Source: CAZLMW01 sp964560875
Lineage (GTDB): Bacteria > Myxococcota_A > UBA9042
Length of the DNA stretch: 33,900 bases
Direction of reading: 5' to 3'
Assembly: GCA_964560875.1 (NCBI GenBank)
Contig: CAZLMW010000091.1
Coordinates: forward strand, 1-33,900
Of this stretch, positions 1-8,217 are shown one piece after another; position 1 is the first letter of the stretch, and each line of letters opens with the position of its first letter. A program made the position numbers and the translations under genes. The notes beneath the pieces are model-generated. The model was not told the DNA's origin. It did no database searches and was given only the letters and a program-made list of their open reading frames with translations.

Positions 1-1
1 A

Positions 2-493
2 GATGCGGTTGATGCAGCCCGCCGCTGGGTCGACGGCGCCACGCCAGCGAGCGCGCGCAAATCGTTGGTGGAGCGGTTCCAGGCCGGCGAGGTGGACGTC
101 TTTCTGTTGTCGACGCTTGCGGCCGGCGTCGGGCTGAACCTGACGCGGGCGCCCCACGTCTTTCACATGGACCCGTGGTGGAACCCAGCAGTTGAGGACC
201 AGGCGACGGATCGAGCCCATCGGATCGGTCAAACCGAGCCGGTGACGGTCTATCGCTTCGTGACCGCCGCGACGGTCGAAGACGCCGTCTATCGGATGCA
301 CGCGTCCAAACGTGAGCTAGCGCAGGCGTTGGTGGGGGGACCGCTTCGCCCAAGCCGCTGTCGTTCGACCAGTTGGCGCGGCTGCTCCTCAAACCTCATC
401 TCGCCTCGCGCGCGGCCGCAAACAACGATCGTGCTGTCGACGGAAGTTTCGAATCGAAGACGACCGTGGACGCTGCCTGACGATGCCTCTTGA
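2..493 (+). CDS. SNF2/DEAD-box family helicase, C-terminal fragment, probable frameshift near its end
   Basis: This is the 3' end of a Swi2/Snf2-type ATP-dependent DNA translocase; the 5' part lies outside the window and the frame is open from base 2. The fragment shows helicase motifs V and VI of the second RecA lobe: a GVGLNL stretch, then DPWWNPAVEDQATDRAHRIGQ-type sequence that includes the arginine finger, then the usual TVEDAVY...K segment. After the residues ALVGG the frame loses family character and runs to a stop at 491-493. Reading one frame over from the six-G run at 334-339 restores a normal SNF2 tail (PLSFDQLARLLLK) ending at a TGA at 478-480. One missing G would explain this exactly. 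It could be an assembly error or a true late frameshift. Identity as a SNF2 helicase is secure; the precise subfamily is not visible. Confidence 0.9.
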   Translation, partial: DAVDAARRWVDGATPASARKSLVERFQAGEVDVFLLSTLAAGVGLNLTRAPHVFHMDPWWNPAVEDQATDRAHRIGQTEPVTVYRFVTAATVEDAVYRMHASKRELAQALVGGPLRPSRCRSTSWRGCSSNLISPRARPQTTIVLSTEVSNRRRPWTLPDDAS

Positions 494-681
494 CACCCCG
501 TAACCCCGCTTCTTCATTGACCGCCCCAATGGCCTCTGCTAGAACGCCGGGTCCGTCGCGGGGATAGCCCTCGTTATCACCGCGCAAGGCCTTGAAATCG
601 CACAGTTTGCTCCGCTTCGGCAGAGCCTGGGCGAGCGCCGATGCAGGCGGTCCACAAAAGGGGCCGTTCAGTCGGTGGGCG

Positions 682-700
682 CGCGGCTCAAAAAGCCGCG
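682..700 (+). other. Hairpin in the leader of yajC
   Basis: A perfect 7-bp stem (CGCGGCT / AGCCGCG) with a CAAAA loop lies 27 bases upstream of the yajC start. No T-run follows on the plus strand, so it does not look like an intrinsic terminator for the upstream helicase gene. It could instead be an mRNA-stabilising or regulatory leader structure. The rest of the 494-726 gap shows no convincing gene or RNA. Confidence 0.4.
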
Positions 701-726
701 TGGAATTGTCAGCTTACGGAGTGTCG

Positions 727-1155
727 ATGCCGATCGTCGCCGCCAACGCCATGGGCGCCCTTTTCCGATTCGCGCAGGCCGATCCCGCGTCGGCAGCCGC
801 CGGTGCAGGTCAAGCAGCCCAGGCAGCCGCACAAGGGGCTCAGAAGACCGCCGCTGGCGGTGGTGATGGGATGATGTCGATCGTGATGATGCTCGGCATC
901 TTCGCGGTCTTCTGGTTCTTGATCCTGCGCCCGCAGCAAAAACGGGCCAAGGAGCACAAGGACTTCCTGGGCACGCTCAAGGTTGGCTCCAAGGTCGTCA
1001 CCAACGCCGGCATGTTCGGCAAGATCACGAGCATGAAGGACAACGTCGTCACGATTGAGATCGCGCCGAAGGTCAGCGTCCGGATGCTGCGCAGCCAGGT
1101 CGCGGGCCTCGAAAACAACGCACAACAGGCTGTCGAAAACATGCAGGCCCGCTAA
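727..1155 (+). CDS. yajC: Preprotein translocase subunit YajC
   Basis: Small single-span inner-membrane protein that associates with SecD and SecF and assists Sec-dependent export. The 142-residue product has an Ala/Gln-rich N-terminal stretch of about 45 residues and one hydrophobic segment (MSIVMMLGIFAVFWFLIL). The family signature RPQQKRAKEH follows, then the cytoplasmic domain with GSKVVTNAGMFGKI and a beta-rich end. I chose the ATG at 727 because GGAG at 718-721 lies 5 bases upstream; the frame stays open further upstream but that part has no family character. E. coli YajC is about 110 residues, and the extra length here is the Ala/Gln-rich region before the membrane span. It is the first gene of yajC-secD-secF, the usual order. 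Confidence 0.95.
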   Translation: MPIVAANAMGALFRFAQADPASAAAGAGQAAQAAAQGAQKTAAGGGDGMMSIVMMLGIFAVFWFLILRPQQKRAKEHKDFLGTLKVGSKVVTNAGMFGKITSMKDNVVTIEIAPKVSVRMLRSQVAGLENNAQQAVENMQAR

Positions 1156-1212
1156 CAACGGACTCACCCCTGCACACGCGCTGGACGACGGGTCCAGCCA
1201 ACGGAAGGTAAG

Positions 1213-3015
1213 GTGGACAAGCAACGTAACTGGAAGGCGATCTTGGTGTCGGCGCTCGCGGTCCTCGCGATCGCGCAATGCCTGCCGACGTTCGTCGAGA
1301 TGCCGTCGTTCTACACGGACATCTTCAGCAGCCGGCTGAACTACGGTCTCGATCTCCGCGGCGGCCTCGAGCTGAAGTACACGGTCGACTACAAGAAGGC
1401 GATCAGCGACAACACCAACCGGCTGCGCGACACCCTGCGCGACAGGCTGGTGGACGCCCACGCCAAGAAGGGCGGCAAGGAAGGCGACACGCTGACCGAC
1501 GACGAGCGGGCCAAGGCCGGCGCGCGGTTCGACATCAGCCGCACCGACTACAACGCCATCGCGGTCAAGTACAAACACCCCGAGGACGCCGAGCTGCTCA
1601 CCGACGACGTGGTCGACACGATCGATCTGCGTTTCGAGCTGCGCACCGACTCCGAAGGCGCCTCCCTGTTCCTGCCGGACAAAGCCGTCGGCGAGATCAA
1701 GGACGACATCGTCAACCAGACCGTCAGCGTGATCCGCAAGCGCGTCGACGCTTTTGGCCTCGTCGAGCCCGATGTGCGCCGCAGCGGTGACGCCGACATC
1801 GACGTGCAACTGCCGGGCCTCAGCGAGCGCCAGATGAAGACGATCCGCGAAAAGATCGGCCAAGCTGCGCAGCTTTCGTTCCGGATGCTGGTGCCGACCA
1901 GCAAGATCTTCGACGACAAGCAGAGCGCGGTCACCGACTACGTCGCCAAGAACGAGAAGAAGGCCAAGACCCTGCGCTGGGTCGCCGACGAGCGCGGCGC
2001 CTTCCTCCGCTCCGAGCGCAAGTCCGAGATCCTCGGCTTCGTCAAGACGATGGCGGTGCCCGACGACATCCTCGTCGGCTACGAGTACATCGAGAACAAG
2101 GATCCGCTGACAAACAACATCACGGAGCGCTTCTGGCGCACCTACAACCTTGAGGCGAACGCGCCGCTGACCGGCGACAACCTCACCCGCGCCGCCGTCG
2201 GCTATGACGAAAAGGGCCAGCCGGTCGTCAACCTCGAGTTCGACAGCCGCGGCTCGCGCATTTTCGGCGACATCACGACCAAGAACGTTGGCAACCTGAT
2301 GGCCATCATGCTCGATGGCGACGTCTCGTCGGCTCCGCGCATCAACGAGCCAATCACCGGCGGCCGCTGCCAGATCACGCTGGGCGCCGGTCGCTCGGCC
2401 TCGCAGATCATGGAAGAGGCTCGCGCGCTCGTGACGGTACTCAACAACGGCGCCTACAAGGCTCCGGTCATCAAGGTCCACGACATCGAGGTCGGTCCGT
2501 CGCTCGGCGCCGACGCGGTCCGCTCGGGTACGTTCAGCATCATCCTCGGCTTCGCCCTGGCGTTCCTCTTCATGCTCGCCTACTACCGGCAGGCCGGCTT
2601 CATCGCCAACGTCGCGTTGCTGTTCAACCTCGTGCTCGTCCTCGCGTGCCTGGTCAGCTTCAACGCGGCGCTGACACTGCCCGGCATGGCGGGCATCGTG
2701 TTGACGGTGGGAATGGCGCTGGATGCCAACGTGCTCATCTTCGAGCGCGTACGCGAAGAGATACGAGGTGGAAAGAGTATTCGCAACGCGCTCGACCTGG
2801 GCTACGGCAAGGCCTTCTGGACCATCTTCGACGCGCAAATCACCACGGCCATCGCAGGCTTCGTGCTCATGCAGTACGCCACCGGCCCGATTTACGGCTT
2901 CGCGGTGACGCTCCTCATCGGCATCGGATGCTCGATGTTTACGGCCATCGTGGTCACGCGCCTCATCTACAACTGGATGCTCGATAGCGGCAAAATCCAG
3001 GAGCTCAGCATCTAG
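1213..3015 (+). CDS. secD: Protein translocase subunit SecD
   Basis: RND-superfamily membrane protein that, with SecF, uses the proton gradient to pull preproteins out of SecYEG on the periplasmic side. The 600-residue product has a first membrane span at about residues 10-27 and the conserved motif LDLRGG at 46-51. A large periplasmic region follows, then five spans near the C-terminus with the signature GMALDANVLIFERVREE. Translation starts at GTG 1213, preceded by a purine-rich GGAAGGTAAG ribosome site. It lies 57 bp after yajC and 90 bp before secF. Length is close to the E. coli protein (615). Confidence 0.97.
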   Translation: MDKQRNWKAILVSALAVLAIAQCLPTFVEMPSFYTDIFSSRLNYGLDLRGGLELKYTVDYKKAISDNTNRLRDTLRDRLVDAHAKKGGKEGDTLTDDERAKAGARFDISRTDYNAIAVKYKHPEDAELLTDDVVDTIDLRFELRTDSEGASLFLPDKAVGEIKDDIVNQTVSVIRKRVDAFGLVEPDVRRSGDADIDVQLPGLSERQMKTIREKIGQAAQLSFRMLVPTSKIFDDKQSAVTDYVAKNEKKAKTLRWVADERGAFLRSERKSEILGFVKTMAVPDDILVGYEYIENKDPLTNNITERFWRTYNLEANAPLTGDNLTRAAVGYDEKGQPVVNLEFDSRGSRIFGDITTKNVGNLMAIMLDGDVSSAPRINEPITGGRCQITLGAGRSASQIMEEARALVTVLNNGAYKAPVIKVHDIEVGPSLGADAVRSGTFSIILGFALAFLFMLAYYRQAGFIANVALLFNLVLVLACLVSFNAALTLPGMAGIVLTVGMALDANVLIFERVREEIRGGKSIRNALDLGYGKAFWTIFDAQITTAIAGFVLMQYATGPIYGFAVTLLIGIGCSMFTAIVVTRLIYNWMLDSGKIQELSI

Positions 3016-3105
3016 TCGGACACGCCACGGTCGCTGCGGCGCCCGCGGTCTGGAAACGAACGAAAACGGCGCGACAGACACAGCGCCACGCTTCGGAGAA
3101 GCGAC

Positions 3106-4458
3106 ATGGAATTCATCACGCCCGGTTCCAACTGGGAGTTCATCGGCCGCCGTCGGATCTTCTTTGGTCTGAGCGCCGCGATGGTGTTGGGCGCGCTGCT
3201 CTCGGTCATCGTGCTCGGCTTCAACAAGGGCATCGACTTCAAGGGCGGCACCAAGATCGTCGTCGCATTCAAAGCCGACGCCGACATTGACCGCGCGAGC
3301 CTGCGAACCGTGCTCGAAGACTTCATCAAGAAGAAGACGGGCGCGACCGACGCAGGACAGATCGAGGTCCAGGACTTCGACCCAGGTTCAGGTCAGCAAT
3401 CGACCAATCGCAACTACCTGCTGCTCACCGAGATCACCTCCTTGGTTAGCGACAAAGATAAAACCGACCTGAAAGCCAAGATCATCGCCAGCATGGGCGA
3501 AGGCACCCAGGTCGACGTCGCCAAAGAGGGCGAAGATCGCTTCTTCATCACGCTCAAGGACAAGGCGAAGGTGCAGCAGACCTACGACAAGCTGGGCAAG
3601 GTCTTCGTCGACGCCGGCTTCCCGAAGTTCAAGGTCAGCTCTGACGTGCAGCGCCAGGCCGAGGTCGACAACTACCGCGCCCTGCAGATGTTTGTCGGCG
3701 AGGAAGGCGACGTGGCTGAGGACGTCATCTCGCAGAAAGAGAAGAACGCCAAAGACAAGCTCGCCGCCGAGCTCAAGTCCCGCACCGACGTCCGTTACAC
3801 GGTGGCCATCCAGGAGTTCCGCGACGAGCTGCAGAAGGTCATGGCCGAGAAATACGGCGACAAGTTCGTGGCTGTGCAGTCGTCCACTACAGTCGCCCCC
3901 AGCGTCGCCGGCGACATGCTCAACCAGGGTCTGGTTGCCATCATCTACGCGCTGCTCGGCATCGTCATCTACATCACGATTCGGTTCGACGTTCGGTACG
4001 CGCCCGGCGCCATCATCGCCTTGAGCCACGACGTGCTCATCGTTGTCGGCTGCTTCTCGATCGCGCAGATCAAGTTCACGATGCCCATCATCGCGGCCGT
4101 CCTGACCATCGCCGGTTACTCGATCAACGATACGATCGTCGTCTTCGACCGAATTCGAGAGACCATCGAGAAGTTCCCCAAGGCGCCGATGCCGGCGATC
4201 ATCAACCACGCCATCAACAACACCCTCAGCCGTACGATCCTGACGTCGTTGACGACCCTGGTCGCCGTGTTGTCCATCTTCTTGCTCGGCGGCGGTTTGA
4301 TTCGCGACTTCGCATTCGCCATGTGCGTCGGCGTCGTGGTCGGTACCTACTCCTCGATCTTCGTGGCCAGCCCGCTCTTCCTGACCCTGCACAACTGGTT
4401 CCAGAGCCGCAGCACGGACAACGATCGCAGCACGGTCCCGTCGTACGCCACGACCTGA
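3106..4458 (+). CDS. secF: Protein translocase subunit SecF with enlarged periplasmic domain
   Basis: Partner of SecD in the proton-driven SecDF complex. The 450-residue protein has a first span at about 18-38 and the SecF motif GIDFKGGTKI just after it. Five C-terminal spans include GYSINDTIVVFDRIRE, the counterpart of the conserved proton-path region. Most SecF proteins are 300-320 residues. Here the first periplasmic loop is roughly 220 residues rather than about 100, with Lys/Asp-rich helical sequence between about residues 75 and 265. The ATG at 3106 has GGAG about 8 bases upstream. It is the third gene of the Sec operon. Confidence 0.96.
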   Translation: MEFITPGSNWEFIGRRRIFFGLSAAMVLGALLSVIVLGFNKGIDFKGGTKIVVAFKADADIDRASLRTVLEDFIKKKTGATDAGQIEVQDFDPGSGQQSTNRNYLLLTEITSLVSDKDKTDLKAKIIASMGEGTQVDVAKEGEDRFFITLKDKAKVQQTYDKLGKVFVDAGFPKFKVSSDVQRQAEVDNYRALQMFVGEEGDVAEDVISQKEKNAKDKLAAELKSRTDVRYTVAIQEFRDELQKVMAEKYGDKFVAVQSSTTVAPSVAGDMLNQGLVAIIYALLGIVIYITIRFDVRYAPGAIIALSHDVLIVVGCFSIAQIKFTMPIIAAVLTIAGYSINDTIVVFDRIRETIEKFPKAPMPAIINHAINNTLSRTILTSLTTLVAVLSIFLLGGGLIRDFAFAMCVGVVVGTYSSIFVASPLFLTLHNWFQSRSTDNDRSTVPSYATT

Positions 4459-4488
4459 TCGCAGCACTGAGCGCTTTTCGCTGCTCGC

Positions 4489-4500
4489 CTCGGCGCCGAG
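4489..4500. repeat. 12-bp perfect palindrome between secF and recJ
   Basis: CTCGGCGCCGAG lies in the 147-bp gap after secF. A smaller AGCG-CTTTT-CGCT hairpin precedes it. Neither is followed by a T-run, so a terminator role is unproven; an operator or processing site is equally possible. Confidence 0.3.
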
Positions 4501-4605
4501 AGATGTTGGTGTCGGACACAGCCTGTCGCATTGATGCGTAAGGTTTGAGCCGAAATCGCGATCACCTTCTACGGCGCGATGTCCATGCGCCCGGAGCGAT
4601 CGCCC

Positions 4606-6522
4606 ATGGCTGCAACCAGACCATCTGCCGCGGCACCCCAGCCCGCGCCTTCCCAGCCGATACCTTCCCCAGCCGCACCTTCCCCAGCCGCAGCTTCCCT
4701 GTCGGCGGACAAGGCCCCAGTCGACGCCTCGCAGTCGCGCTCAACGGGCCCCGAACAGGCGCAGCGTTGGGTGATCCTGACGCCCGACGACGCCGTTGTT
4801 GACCGCCTCGCCGCCACGTTGAATGTCCCGCCGCTCGTCGCGCGTGTGCTGGTCAATCGCGGCCTGGACAGCGAAGAGAGCGCGCGATCCTGGATGGCGC
4901 CGAGCCTCGCGACGCTGCCTGACCCCTACCTGATGGCCGACGCCGAATGCGCTGCCGAAAGGGTCGCCGCCGCTATCGTCACCTCCGAGCGCATCTGCAT
5001 CTATGGCGACTACGACGTGGACGGGATCAGCGCGTCGGCGCTCCTCTACACGTTCTTGAGCGACCTCGGCGTGAAGGCACGCGTGTTTCTGCCCGACCGT
5101 TTCCGCGACGGTTATGGCCTCAACGCGGCGCGGCTTGCCGAGCTGTGCGATGACGGCGTGGACCTGTTTATTTCGGTCGATTGTGGCAGCAACGCGGCTG
5201 GCCCGATCGGCGATGTGGTCACGCGGGGGGCGGATTTCGTCGTCTGCGATCACCACCAGCTCGGCGACGATTTGCCCCCGGCGCACGCCGTCATGAATCC
5301 GCGCCGACTGGACTGCAACTACCCCGACAAGACGCTTTCCGCCGTCGGTGTCGCGCTGGTTCTCGCCCAGGCCGTGCGCAGAAAGCTCGCCGCGAAGCAA
5401 CGATTCGCCGGCAAGCCGCCCGCGCTAGCGCCCCTGCTACAATTCGCCGCGCTCGGCACCATCGCAGACGTGGTCCCGCTCAAGGACGTCAACCGGCTGA
5501 TCGTCTGGCACGGGCTCAAGCGGCTCTCCCGGTCGCGGGCTCCTGGCGTGGTCGCGTTACGCCAGCGCACCAATCTCAAGCGGGTTGGGCGCGCCGATCA
5601 CGTTGGGTTTGTCCTCGGGCCCCGCATCAACGCCGCCGGTCGCGTCGCGGATGCCCACACCGCATTCGAGCTGCTGACCACCGCTGACCACGACAAAGCC
5701 AAGGCGCTCGCCGAACGCGTCGATCTCGAGAACACCCGCCGGCGAGCCATCCAAAACGATGTCGAACTCGAAGCCCTCGCCGCTGCTGCGCACCAGGAAC
5801 ACAACGAACAAGCCGTCGTGGTGGCGCAGGAGGGCTGGCACGCCGGCGTTGTCGGCATCGTCGCCGCGCGCGTTCGTGAAAGCATGGGATCGCCGACCTT
5901 CGTCCTTTCCATCGAAGGCGATGTGGCGCGCGGTTCCGGGCGGTCCATCGGTGGCTACGACCTCGTGGCCGGCCTGCGAGCCGTCGACGATGGGACGATG
6001 TTCACCCGCTACGGCGGCCACCACTACGCCGCGGGCGTCACGCTTCCTGCCGAAAACGTCGACCGATTCCGCGCCGCCCTCATCGAGCACGTGCGCGCGA
6101 CCGTATCCGCCGCTGACCGGGTGGAGACGCTGCGGATCGACGCCGAGGTCGACGTGCGCGTGATCGATCTGCCGATAATCGACGCGCTCGACGAATTGGA
6201 GCCGTACGGCCGCGGCAATCCCCGTCCGAAGTTCCTGCTGCGGGCTGTGACCGTGGCCGACAAGCGCCTGCTGGGCGACGGAAAATGGGCGCGCATCCGG
6301 CTGGTCGAGGGCGGCGATCGACCGCTGTGGGCGCGCCGTGGCGTTGCCGTGTTCACCAGCGCAGCGATGCTCGAGGGCCTCGTAGACGGCGACGTTGTGT
6401 CCGCTGTCGTCCAGCTGCAGCGAAATACCTTCCGCGGCGAGACGACGCCGCAGCTCCGGCCGCTGGCGTTTGGCCCCCCTGATCCCGTGCTCGAAGCGGT
6501 TTCGCAAGCGCCCGACAATTGA
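4606..6522 (+). CDS. recJ: Single-stranded-DNA-specific exonuclease RecJ
   Basis: 5'-3' exonuclease on single-stranded DNA that acts in RecF-pathway recombination, mismatch repair and base-excision repair. Numbered from 4606 (638 residues), the DHH-family motifs are clear: DYDVDG at 135-140, SVDCGSN near 190-196, and CDHH at 214-217. The DHHA1 part (GWHAGVVGIVAAR, then GSGRS and GGHHYAAG) and an OB-type C-terminal domain follow. The frame is also open from ATG 4579 and ATG 4585, but GGAG at 4593-4596 lies 9 bases before 4606, so that start is preferred. The N-terminus is extended by about 45 Pro/Ala/Ser residues containing three PSPAA-like pentapeptides encoded by a 15-bp tandem repeat. This extension is absent from typical RecJ. 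Confidence 0.95.
   Translation: MAATRPSAAAPQPAPSQPIPSPAAPSPAAASLSADKAPVDASQSRSTGPEQAQRWVILTPDDAVVDRLAATLNVPPLVARVLVNRGLDSEESARSWMAPSLATLPDPYLMADAECAAERVAAAIVTSERICIYGDYDVDGISASALLYTFLSDLGVKARVFLPDRFRDGYGLNAARLAELCDDGVDLFISVDCGSNAAGPIGDVVTRGADFVVCDHHQLGDDLPPAHAVMNPRRLDCNYPDKTLSAVGVALVLAQAVRRKLAAKQRFAGKPPALAPLLQFAALGTIADVVPLKDVNRLIVWHGLKRLSRSRAPGVVALRQRTNLKRVGRADHVGFVLGPRINAAGRVADAHTAFELLTTADHDKAKALAERVDLENTRRRAIQNDVELEALAAAAHQEHNEQAVVVAQEGWHAGVVGIVAARVRESMGSPTFVLSIEGDVARGSGRSIGGYDLVAGLRAVDDGTMFTRYGGHHYAAGVTLPAENVDRFRAALIEHVRATVSAADRVETLRIDAEVDVRVIDLPIIDALDELEPYGRGNPRPKFLLRAVTVADKRLLGDGKWARIRLVEGGDRPLWARRGVAVFTSAAMLEGLVDGDVVSAVVQLQRNTFRGETTPQLRPLAFGPPDPVLEAVSQAPDN
4648..4692 (+). repeat. Three 15-bp tandem repeats inside the recJ 5' end
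   Basis: Three consecutive copies of a CCTTCCCCAGCCGCA-like unit (4648-4662, 4663-4677, 4678-4692). The second and third are identical and the first is diverged. The period is five codons, so copy-number change would keep the frame. The encoded pentapeptide is PSQPI, PSPAA, PSPAA, a flexible Pro/Ala linker. Confidence 0.8.
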
Positions 6523-6555
6523 CGTCGCAGAATTGACGCGATCTCTCGTTCGTTC

Positions 6556-8217
6556 ATGGTGTCAGCAATGCGTTGGTCCGTACCGGTATGGCTTTGTGTA
6601 GGGGTGGTTGTCGCCGCCAGCTTTGCGGTGGGCCCGTCCGCCGGTGCTCGCGAGCGCAAGCCGGGTGGCACCAAGTCCACCGCGGTAGCCGCCAGCGCGG
6701 TCGAGGCCGTCAAGCGACCCGTCGCCAGTTCAGCCAAGCCGAAAGCCCCTGCCGCCGCCCCTGCGAGCGCCGAGCCCGACGCCGCCAAGCTCAAGGCGAT
6801 CCTGCAAAACGCGCCCGGCAAACCGACCGCGGTCGGATACGTGGTCGATCTCGACAGCGGAAAGACCATCATGAACCTCAACGGGGGCCGCGTCGTCTAC
6901 CCCGCGTCGGTGTCCAAGATGTTCACGACAGCCGCACTCGCCCGCGCAACAAAGCCAACTGAGCGCCTGCGCACGACCGTCTACGCCCGCTATCCGGGCA
7001 CCAACAACAGCCCGATGTCGATCGTGGGCAGCGGCGATCCCTCGCTGACGAGCAAGCAGCTCATCGCGCTCGCCGGCAAGGTCGCGCGCACGGGCACCAA
7101 GAGCGTCAAGTGGCTCTACATCGACACCACGATCTTCGACGGCAAGTTGCCGCGGGGCTACAACGAAAAACAGAGCGATTCGGCGTACCGCGCCCCGATC
7201 GGCGGGCTGCAGGTCGACAGCGGGACGGTTTTTGTGTCGATCACCCCCGGCGCGATGGGACAGCCGCCGCGGGTTGCGCTGCGCCCTGAAGGCGGCCGTT
7301 TCATCACCGTGAACAAGGCCAAGACCGTCAAGGGAAGGTTCGACAAGCTCCAGGTCAGCATCTCTGGCAAGGGGCGACGGACCGTTGTGACCGTGACCGG
7401 AACGCTTGGGATCAAGCGTCGGCGGGTCGCTGTTCGCCGGCGGGTACATGACGCCAGCTTTGTCGCCGGTTCGGTGTTCGCTGCCGCGCTGCGCCGTGCC
7501 GGCGTCGACGTGCGCGTGGTCAAGTTCGCCAAGCTGCGCGCCGACATGAAGCCGATCGCGAGTCATGTTTCACCGCCGATGGTCGCGATGGCCACGCGCT
7601 GCAACCAGACGAGCCACAACGGTTTTGCGGAGACGTTCTTCAAGCTGCTCGGCGCACGAAAAATCGGTCGGCCGGGCTCGAGCGCAAAGGGTGAACAGGC
7701 CACCAAGCAGGTGTTGGCCGATTTCGGTATCAACTGGACGAAGGTGAGGCTGGGCAATGGTTCGGGCCTCTATCACGCCAACAAGGTCACCGCCAAAGAC
7801 GTTGTGAAGTTGCTCAAGGGCATGGATCGACTCGGGAAAAAGGGCGCACAATGGCGCCGGTCGCTTGCGATCGCGGGCGTCGCCGGTACACTGAAACGTC
7901 GATTGAGGGGGCCGGCTACACGACGCCGGGTATACGCAAAAACCGGGACGCTTGACGATGTCACAGCACTGGCCGGCTATGCGTTTACCGCGAAACGGCG
8001 CTACGCGTTCGCGACGTTCTTCAACGACGTCAAGGCACCGGCCCGGATCTACCGGCGCGTGCACGACCGCTTCTTGGAGACGTTGCTGGACCCGAGCGGA
8101 CAGTTGACCAGGAAAGCGCGCGCCGCATCGGCGACGAGAAAGCCCAAAAAGAAGCGAAAATCGGCCACCAAACGCGCCTCGAGGCGAGGCCGTTCCAAGC
8201 GAGGAAAGAAGCGTTGA
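6556..8217 (+). CDS. dacB: D-alanyl-D-alanine carboxypeptidase/endopeptidase (PBP4 type, peptidase S13)
   Basis: Periplasmic penicillin-binding protein that removes the terminal D-Ala or cuts D-Ala-mDAP cross-links in peptidoglycan. The 553-residue product begins with a signal-peptide-like segment (about residues 6-30) and an Ala/Lys-rich linker. All three active-site motifs are present: SVSK at 118-121 (nucleophile Ser118, base Lys121), SHN at 353-355 within NQTSHNGFAE, and KTG at 462-464. The large insertion between the first two motifs is typical of S13 enzymes. The last 40 residues are very Lys/Arg-rich, which could bind anionic cell wall or nucleic acid. ATG 6556 and ATG 6568 are both possible and neither has a strong ribosome site. 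It overlaps the next gene by 4 bp. Confidence 0.93.
   Translation: MVSAMRWSVPVWLCVGVVVAASFAVGPSAGARERKPGGTKSTAVAASAVEAVKRPVASSAKPKAPAAAPASAEPDAAKLKAILQNAPGKPTAVGYVVDLDSGKTIMNLNGGRVVYPASVSKMFTTAALARATKPTERLRTTVYARYPGTNNSPMSIVGSGDPSLTSKQLIALAGKVARTGTKSVKWLYIDTTIFDGKLPRGYNEKQSDSAYRAPIGGLQVDSGTVFVSITPGAMGQPPRVALRPEGGRFITVNKAKTVKGRFDKLQVSISGKGRRTVVTVTGTLGIKRRRVAVRRRVHDASFVAGSVFAAALRRAGVDVRVVKFAKLRADMKPIASHVSPPMVAMATRCNQTSHNGFAETFFKLLGARKIGRPGSSAKGEQATKQVLADFGINWTKVRLGNGSGLYHANKVTAKDVVKLLKGMDRLGKKGAQWRRSLAIAGVAGTLKRRLRGPATRRRVYAKTGTLDDVTALAGYAFTAKRRYAFATFFNDVKAPARIYRRVHDRFLETLLDPSGQLTRKARAASATRKPKKKRKSATKRASRRGRSKRGKKR

Noticed and set aside
494..726. tRNA or small-RNA gene upstream of yajC
   Set aside because: No cloverleaf could be folded by eye; only the 682-700 hairpin is convincing.
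709..3081. A 790-codon minus-strand open frame across yajC and secD
   Set aside because: It is antisense to two clear Sec genes, is composed of Asp/Val/Arg/Ala-rich sequence without family character, and is expected from high GC content with strong third-position bias.
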